This document shows, piece after piece, positions 57,536 through 64,000 of a stretch of DNA of 64,000 nt. Under the pieces are notes generated by a model. That model saw only the letters and a list, made by a program, of their open reading frames with translations. It was not told the DNA's origin and did not search any database. Position 1 is the stretch's first letter, and the number at the start of each line of letters is the position of its first letter. Origin of the DNA: Oryza sativa Japonica Group (lineage: Eukaryota > Streptophyta > Magnoliopsida > Poales > Poaceae); NCBI RefSeq assembly GCF_034140825.1, contig NC_089037.1, forward strand, positions 36,175,001-36,239,000, given 5' to 3'. The position numbers and the translations under genes are program-made.

Positions 57536-60500
57536 CTATGAAAACAGCGGCCATTTCGCGTCGCCCATTGCATACGAGATTATGTTCTTCTTCAGTGGTG
57601 ATATGTACTGGGCACCGTGAAACGCTGCAGCCCTAAGCACATTGAGGGGTCCAAAATCAACAGAGTACATCTTCTGGAAACCATCTAGCAGCGCTGCCAT
57701 TGCAACATTGGCTGCTTTGCGATTATTCTCATACCTTTTGAGCAAGGAAATCTGTCAAATAAAATCATTTATCATGTTAGTTTGATGTGATGATAAATAT
57801 GATGTTTATAGTGCACTCCAACAAGAATTACACTACACTAAAGGGGAAATGAATTACAATATTTCAGATGCAGCATGATCGGTTCTTTCACTTGTATCTA
57901 GTCAAGTACTTAAGTTTCAACTTTCAAGATGATGATATATTTGCTAATAGAATCCAGGTTGTGTTAGTATTTGAATAAAATGTTAACCAAAAGATTGCAG
58001 CAAGAGGTACTTACATCCCCAAAATCAGCACCCACAGAAACTCCTTCAGCGATAACTTTTGCTAAAGCAGCTGCATCTCCAAAACCTAAGTTGACACCTT
58101 GGCCAGCTAAGGGATGGACTGTATGAGCTGCATCACCGACTAGTGCTAACCTTTTTGAAATATAATCATGTGAATGCTTCAGCGACAATGGAAATGCCAT
58201 TCTCTCACAGACTACCCCGATTGCTTTTGGAGGTACTTCAAAGCATTCCTTTGTAGATGCAGCAGTACTTCCAATGTCAGAAAATAACTTTTCCATGTAA
58301 TAGTCAAGACTACCAGAGTGTGGATGTGGACCGTAACCAAAATCCAATGCATTGTTCACAGACTTCACAAAATCTTCAGGACTCATTGACTTATGGCGCA
58401 ATGACTCCTCTGGGCTCATTGTCCACACAATATTGCTGTAGTTGTCACCTATTGGAAGTAGAGCAATTGGCCCAGAAGGGAGAAACCTCTGCCATGCACA
58501 ATCGTTTTCGGTAATATGCTCCACTGTACAAATAATTGCACTTTGAGGATAATTCCACCCTGTTGTTTTTATGCCTGCTGTTTGCCTTACATTGGACTTG
58601 GAACCGTCAGCTCCCACCTGCAACCATACATTTAAGTAGGCAACTGAAGGCAATGGACAAAGACAGAAGTTTGAACAAATGCAAAAGAAGATGGTAGGCA
58701 ATTACCACTAGTTTTGAATATAAAGTTTGTCCATCACTTAGCTCAAGTTTAACTAAATTGCTGCGATTTAATTCTTCTGGAGGGTAACCACTGGATATTG
58801 CTTCCCTTGTTGGTGCTTGTCTGCTCTTTGATGGCAAAGCAAGAGAAATCAGTCTAGTAGGGTAGATCATCTTTTCAATGTCTCCATTTTCCTCCTGATC
58901 AAGCAAAAATCTTTAAGCATTAGCCTTACTAAAAATAAAGGTAAGATTATCTGGCTGCAAATAACCCGACCATCAACTTCTATGTAGGTTTACTCTGTCC
59001 TACACATGGGTGGGAGTATTATTATGAGTAAATTGTATCAGAGGTACACGAACTTGTCAGATGGGTGCAATCTAGTACATGAACTTGTAAAACGCTTGTT
59101 TTGGTGCACAAACTTGTTTGGTGCGTGCGAACAAGGTCAAAATCGCACATCAAGGTTAATCTTGTTGATTTAAACTCTATGTAAACATGTGTCTAAGAAG
59201 GATAAACATATAGGCATAACGATTGCATAAAATAAAAAACCGAGTAATGATGTAAGAGATAGAAACAAAGAAAGATAAAGTGGAAAGTAAGTTTACAAAT
59301 ATAACATTTCTACTATGTGCACGCACATCATCTACTAATTTATAATTTATAATGTTCAGCATAGAAAAATCGGTCTTGTCGTGTCATTTTAGCCTTAGTT
59401 TGCATGTATCAAACAAGTTCATGCACCAAAACGAGCATTTTATAAGTTCATACACTAAAGTGCACCCACCTGACAAGTTCATGTACCGCTAATGCAATTT
59501 ACTCTATTATTATCACAAAACCTTTACTGCTAATAAACTATATTGGTTAACCAAGAGGAAAGGAACCATAAAATGGTGTGTGTGTGTGTGTGTGTGTGTT
59601 TATAAAGGCCTCATAAATTTAGCTGTCTTGAATGCATAGATGGTAAGAATGTTCTATTCCAAATATATGCAAGGAAGCATACAATTCCATTTACAGATTA
59701 AAGTGGTATTAGACGAGTTCAAACATCACGCTCCATGCAGATACTAAAAAAAATCAAATATGTCAATTGAAGACAAACCTGTAATCGTAACAACAGTGAG
59801 TTGCAAAGCACCTTGTTCTCCACCACGCATCTAAACATTGAATTAATAAATAAGAAGTTAGTAATGAGTTGGTGACAGAAATTAGTCATAAATCACAGCT
59901 GCTTTCATAGAGCATACCCGAGATATTCTTTTCCCACATCCCTTGCACTATACCTTGTGTAACCCAGTCCAGTGTAATCCCATACCTGTTAGCAAATAGC
60001 ACATGAGCACATCCAGAATTGCAGTTAGTGCTTAAACTGAAGCGCCCACTATCTGGAGGAAGAAACTGCTCTTATTTTGTGCAAGTTCAACATCAAAGAA
60101 GAAAATACAAAAGGTAAAGGATCCAAGTTCTAATACTTGCATGTATGGGTCCAGACTACTAAAAATATGGGTATGCAAACAGAAGCATAATATAGGTATA
60201 CAACTATTCTATGTTCCAATTGAGAACTGATTACGAGTATTTTAAAATTCTAAGTACAATGATCTTTTATTGCTAGCCTGATGTGGAACCTGCAGTAGAT
60301 GAATTCAGAGGCTGACTTAGTTTTTCATTGATATTGATATAAAGGCAAGAACAAAGCCGCCTAGTCCAATAAGAATCAACATGTTCAGAATTTTGAACTT
60401 TAAAGAAATAAGTGGGCTCAAAGAGGAAATAGAGTTAAATGTGTTGGACAAAAATAGAGTAAAGGTGAAATTGAAAATAAAAGGATATTCACTATACATA

Positions 60501-62241
60501 CAGAACAAATCATTTCATCAGGACAAGCAAGGTATATCACCTGCATTTTACCAAAGAAAGCGTGTCTTTGCTGTTGAACATGATCCCATGCACCAATATC
60601 TGCAATATAACATGGTACAAGTATGAAGAAATTGTTGAATGGTACGCTACCATCACTAGTAGGTAAAAGTAGCTTATTTGCACGTTTGAAGGGAGAAATA
60701 CAGATACAGCAATTCTCAAGCTGTACTGTGCAAGCATGCAATTTCCCAGCCTTAATGTGCAAAAATAGGGCTGAAACCTTAGCAAAAAATTGTGAAGATC
60801 ACACATGAGAAAGGATATATAATATGATGCAACTGTACTGCAACGGAAATGGTGAGCATATAGATCAATGGAGTTCACAAGTCGCTTCAGCTTATCACTA
60901 TACGGTACTGTAGTACGTACTCCAAAAGAAAGAAAGTTCAGCCGAATATTGCATAGTGATCATCCCAGGTAGGCGGTAGGCTATCAACTAATTTATATAA
61001 TGAAGCAGATATCCACAAGAGTAAAAAGGAAGATAATAAAATAAACTACTAATGATGTAACTAGATAACTTTACAAAATGATGGAGACATAGAAGTAATA
61101 CAAAAACGATTATAGCATTATGTTTATATATCTGCTCAAAACCAACATAAAACGTCATCAACAAAGTACCCAACCATGTTAAGAAAAACTTAATTCAAAG
61201 TACAAGCGCCTGAAAAATTCTGAACACGTACAGATAATATCAACGCATGTTCGATTAAAAACTGTACCTCTGAAGAAGGATATGGTCGCGGGAGTAATAG
61301 TACTGACCCTTGAATCAGGTACACCATCTTTCTTCAGATAATTTCTTGACTTCAATGCAGGATTGCTATCAATGATGCCAACCCTCAGATGTTTAGTCAA
61401 TGGCATATTGGCTGCATGTGGATAAATAAGCATGTGAAAAACTTGATCCTTAAATGACAGGTGTTTCTGATTTGAAACATCCAATCGTCATTTTCACATG
61501 TCTAAGGTGCGATTCAACTATAGCATGAAAAGCTACTCATACCAATACCAATGAAAAAAAAGAATCATTAATAGCACTTCAAATTGCACTAATAGGTCGG
61601 TGAGGATCGTTGAGAACTATTTTCATCTGGGTTAAAAACTTTTTTCTAGACAATATCATAGCCTACAACAATAAGGGAGAAGTCTTCTTTACAGCCGAAA
61701 ACGACTGACAGTAAGCAGAGCCAACAAAAAACAAGGAAGCACAACATGAACAGAAAATACCTACACAATGCACAAGCAACAGCCAATCCCACCATGCCTC
61801 CACCAACGATAGCAATGTCGAGCTCGTCGGGTCTAGCTTTCACATCATCAACCTTCTCTGTGTGATCCTACAAGTTTACAGCCAGAGTCAACACCAGTAT
61901 ACGCTTGTTCCACATCAACTCCTCAGTTCAGTTCCACACAGAGCAGTTCACAACACCCTAAACAACAAAATCGGCACGCTCCAGTGGTAAAAGTACCTGC
62001 GAGCTGGGCACCCCGGCGGCCGCATCCTGGAGCGAAGGCGGCACGTCGCAGAAGGCCCTGACCAGCGGCCGGATCCGACTCGCCGCCGGGAAACATCTGG
62101 TTTGGAAGGGGGGAGAGGGAAAACCCACGGAATGAGTAAGGAATAATCCAAATTCAAGCGCAACGAGCAGGGGAGGGGGGAGGAGGAGGCAGTAAGGCTC
62201 AATCGGAGAGATCGCGCGGCGCACCTTCCTCTGGAGAGCAT
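57536..62241 (-). CDS. COQ6: COQ6-like ubiquinone biosynthesis monooxygenase (mitochondrial)
   Basis: Ten minus-strand exons: 62241-62225, 62096-61997, 61867-61765, 61411-61268, 60599-60541, 59985-59918, 59830-59779, 58894-58706, 58617-58015, 57751-57536. All are GT-AG and phases close, giving 516 aa. The first coding exon is only 17 nt. The N-terminus is a basic mitochondrial presequence (MLSRGRCFPAASRIRPLVR). FAD-binding GxGxxG lies at 61-66 (IAIVGGGMVGLAV), and the second FAD motif at about 405 (ALVGDAAHTVHPLAGQGVN). Signature blocks include RVSTITPATISFF, GAWDHVQQQRHAFF and YTGLGYTRYSARDVG. In yeast and animals COQ6 hydroxylates the C5 position of the ubiquinone ring, with ferredoxin as electron donor. 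GGGCCC boxes lie upstream at about 62393 and 62429. Confidence 0.95.
59026..59504. mobile_element. Mutator-like foldback MITE inside COQ6 intron 7
   Basis: 479 bp beginning GAGTAAATTGTATCAG and ending in the complement CTAATGCAATTTACTC. The arms are about 110 bp with repeated ACATGAACTTGT units. A perfect 9-bp direct repeat TATTATTAT flanks it at 59017-59025 and 59505-59513. Nine-base duplication and long arms point to the Mutator superfamily. It lies wholly inside the intron between exons 7 and 8. Confidence 0.88.
59576..59599. repeat. (GT)n microsatellite in COQ6 intron 7
   Basis: About twelve GT units just right of the MITE. Confidence 0.9.
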
Positions 62242-62392
62242 GCCGGAGATGGCGGCGGCGGCGGCGGCGGCGGCGTCGTCGGCGACGGCGGAGAGCTCCC
62301 GTCCGGTGCTAAAACCTGTGTGCCGTCGCCGGGTTTGGTTTGCGAGTTTGTGGCCGACTCCGCGACACGTCCGCAGAAAGCAGGCAAGCGCA

Positions 62393-62460
62393 CTGGGCCC
62401 GGACTTGGACTTTTCTTTTCGTCGTGGATTGGGCCCAACCAACCCACCAAGCAGCCCAAT
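62393..62460. promoter_or_regulatory. GGGCCC boxes upstream of COQ6
   Basis: TGGGCCC at 62394 and TTGGGCCCAAC at 62428-62438, the latter palindromic, about 150-200 bases upstream of the ATG. Typical position and sequence for plant site-II-like elements of genes for mitochondrial proteins. Confidence 0.5.
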
Positions 62461-62560
62461 GTGAAAACTTTTCGGCCTTGTAACTTATACGTACCAATTT
62501 TAGGCCTCGATCTGGCCTTCCAAATGCAAGCAGGCCGTAATTAGTAACCTCTCGGGGAAT

Positions 62561-62853
62561 AAGTTCACTTTAGGTCCTTTTATTTGACTAGTAGAATCGA
62601 AATACCATATATAAAGCGTTCTTCAACTCCTAAACCGGGGTAATTGATGGTTTTGATGGCGGTTTTCGGTTACGTGGCTGGTTTAATTAGGTCCTCGTCT
62701 CACGTGGTGTTAACGTGGCACTTGCAATCGTAAAAGACGGTGGGACCATGTTTGTATCGGTTTTAGAAGTTGAAGAACGTGTTATATATGGTATTTCAGT
62801 TCAAGAATGAATTTCAGATTTGATGTCAAATTTAAGAGATCTAGAATGAACTT
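62561..62853. mobile_element. Foldback MITE with AAGTTCA termini
   Basis: The left arm AAGTTCACTTTAGGTCC...GAAATACCATATATAA...CGTTCTTCAACT is the imperfect complement of the right arm AGTTGAAGAACGTGTTATATATGGTATTTCAG...GAATGAACTT. About 75 bp per arm. Target duplication not evident. Confidence 0.75.
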
Positions 62854-62889
62854 AATCTATCTCTGGATGAAGGGAGTGTTTAGATCCAG

Positions 62890-63185
62890 GGGTATAAAGT
62901 TTGGCATGTCACATTAGATATTATATAGGGTGTTGCATGAGGTGTTCAGGCACTAATAAAAAAAACTAATTACAAAATCCATCAGTAAACCGCGAGATGA
63001 ATTTATTAAGTCTAATTAATCTGTCATTAGCAAATGTTTAATGTAGCACCATATTGTCAAATCATGGAGCAAATAGGCTCAAAAGATTTGTCTCGCAAAT
63101 TAGTCACAATCTGTATAATTAGTTTTTTTTAGCCTATATTTAATACTTCATGCAGATGTTTAAACGTTTGATGTGAAGGGATGTA
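62890..63185. mobile_element. MITE of a common rice family (AAATTAGTC/TTAATCTGT type)
   Basis: Left GTTTAGATCCAGGGGTATAAAG, inner GCGAGATGAATTTATTAAG and ACATTAGATA motifs, right GTGAAGGGATGTAAAATTTTT. A shorter relative lies at 63600-63780. Confidence 0.6.
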
Positions 63186-63222
63186 AAATTTTTGTAGACC
63201 GAAGAATTAAAGAAGAATCTTG

Positions 63223-63480
63223 ACCCTCCGGTACCATATTAATTGACGTTTTAGACAAGATTAAGATCAAACTTTTATAATTTTGACCATCAAAAACTTT
63301 AAAAATATTTAGTTTAAAGGAACTATAACAACATATATAGATTTGTATTTCAAATCACTATAATAAAAGTAAACATACATATATTTATTGTATATATTAT
63401 AATAGAAAAATAAGGTCAAATATATATTTTGTAGACCGTGTCATTGTCTAAAACGTTAATTAAAATGAGACCGGAGGGAG
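63223..63480. mobile_element. Stowaway-like MITE
   Basis: ACCCTCCGGTACCATATTAATT at the left and AATTAAAATGAGACCGGAGGGAG at the right, with inner GACGTTTTAGACAA facing TTGTCTAAAACGTT. Confidence 0.85.
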
Positions 63481-63599
63481 TGTTCCATTGACTTGTTGCG
63501 ACACTGAAAAAGGCCATAATCTCCTCGTGTTTGGAAGAAGCGTATAATAAATCCACGAGAATTTAGAGTGAATCCCAAGCGTCGAGAGCGGGACAACAA

Positions 63600-63780
63600 A
63601 GTGGTAATACATTAAATATTTGTAAATAACAGATTAATTAGGTTTAGTAAATTCGTCTCGTAGTTTATAAGCGGAATCTATAATTTATTTTTGTTATTAA
63701 TCTACGTTTAATACTTTAAATATGTGTCCATATATCTAATATGACAAGTTAAAACTTTTTACGCCTTGATCTAAGCACAC
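63600..63780. mobile_element. Partial MITE related to 62890-63185
   Basis: Shares AGATTAATTAGGTTTAGTAAATTCGTCTCG and a final GATCTAAGCAC block in the opposite sense to the previous element's start. Incomplete. Confidence 0.5.
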
Positions 63781-64000
63781 AGCCTTAATGTGCTAATGGC
63801 AAGTTACGCGTTATGCGTTATGCACGGCCATTCGTATTTGGAGGGATTTTCTGTCCTTTTATTTTTTTAAGAAAAATAAAGAGAATAAAATACAACAACA
63901 GAAAAAAAAAAAAGGAGTGAGGAACAGTGAGGAGAGGAGCAGACGCAGGCACGCAGCAATGGAATGAGAGGGGTCAAGCCATATATAGTGGATGGAGTGG

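Larger units (their letters stand above)
62461..64000. other. Repeat-rich end region of the window
   Basis: No gene. Consists almost entirely of MITEs listed separately, with AT-rich filler. The last 100 bases are purine-rich (GAGGAGAGGAGCAG) and may begin a leader outside the window. Confidence 0.6.

Overview
The window is plant nuclear DNA and almost certainly rice (genus Oryza). The coding exons are GC-rich, as in grasses, and the introns and spacers are AT-rich. Stowaway-type MITEs with TA duplications occur every few kilobases, and Mutator-like elements (MULEs) are abundant. An AMT2/3-type ammonium transporter, an S-domain receptor kinase and a STOP1-like zinc-finger gene lie close together. 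From memory that suggests the long arm of rice chromosome 1, but I cannot prove the locus from the sequence alone.

Layout. (1) 0.3-6.3 kb: three tandem J-domain genes with a C-terminal double zinc ribbon. The first two share their promoter block. A foldback element has rewritten the tail of the first, and the third needs either a 70-nt intron or a frameshift to keep its second zinc ribbon. (2) 6.7-9.1 kb, minus strand: an eight-exon gene for a 216-aa coiled-coil protein, possibly an ASY4-like meiotic axis protein. (3) 10.7-15.7 kb, plus strand: a ten-exon gene for a plastid-type double START/cyclase protein. (4) 16.6 kb: tRNA-Gln(UUG), minus strand. (5) 17.6-20.2 kb, minus strand: an intronless non-RD G-type lectin receptor kinase. 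(6) 22.1-30.7 kb: an 8.6-kb MULE bounded by the 9-bp duplication ATCGTGCAA. (7) 31-36 kb: gene-poor, MITE-rich DNA. (8) 36.1-39.5 kb: a three-exon ammonium transporter. (9) 39.9-40.5 kb: a small secreted I9 (subtilisin propeptide-like) protein. (10) 40.8-48.6 kb: accessory DNA with a GC-rich Pack-MULE-like element, a solo LTR, another non-autonomous MULE and several MITEs. (11) 49.1-50.3 kb: a STOP1-like C2H2 factor. (12) 50.9-51.5 kb, minus strand: the C-terminal exon of an mTERF protein. (13) 53.9-56.4 kb, minus strand: an RNF170-like RING membrane E3 ligase. (14) 57.5-62.2 kb, minus strand: ten-exon COQ6. (15) 62.2-64 kb: MITEs only.

The most distinctive object is the 8.6-kb MULE. It carries three genes on one strand: a MURA transposase interrupted by three in-frame TAG codons, a plant mobile domain (PMD) gene, and an open 177-aa gene encoding two tandem GRF zinc fingers. 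Each end has three GCCGCCC...GGGCGGC hairpins. The third gene and the mirrored hairpins make this more than an ordinary MURA-only element. Apart from the tandem J-domain cluster, the host genes look like unrelated neighbours and not a functional cluster.

Gene models were built by hand from splice signals with phase checking. Most multi-exon models close exactly in frame. The mTERF 5' end and the PMD exon 2/3 junction remain uncertain.
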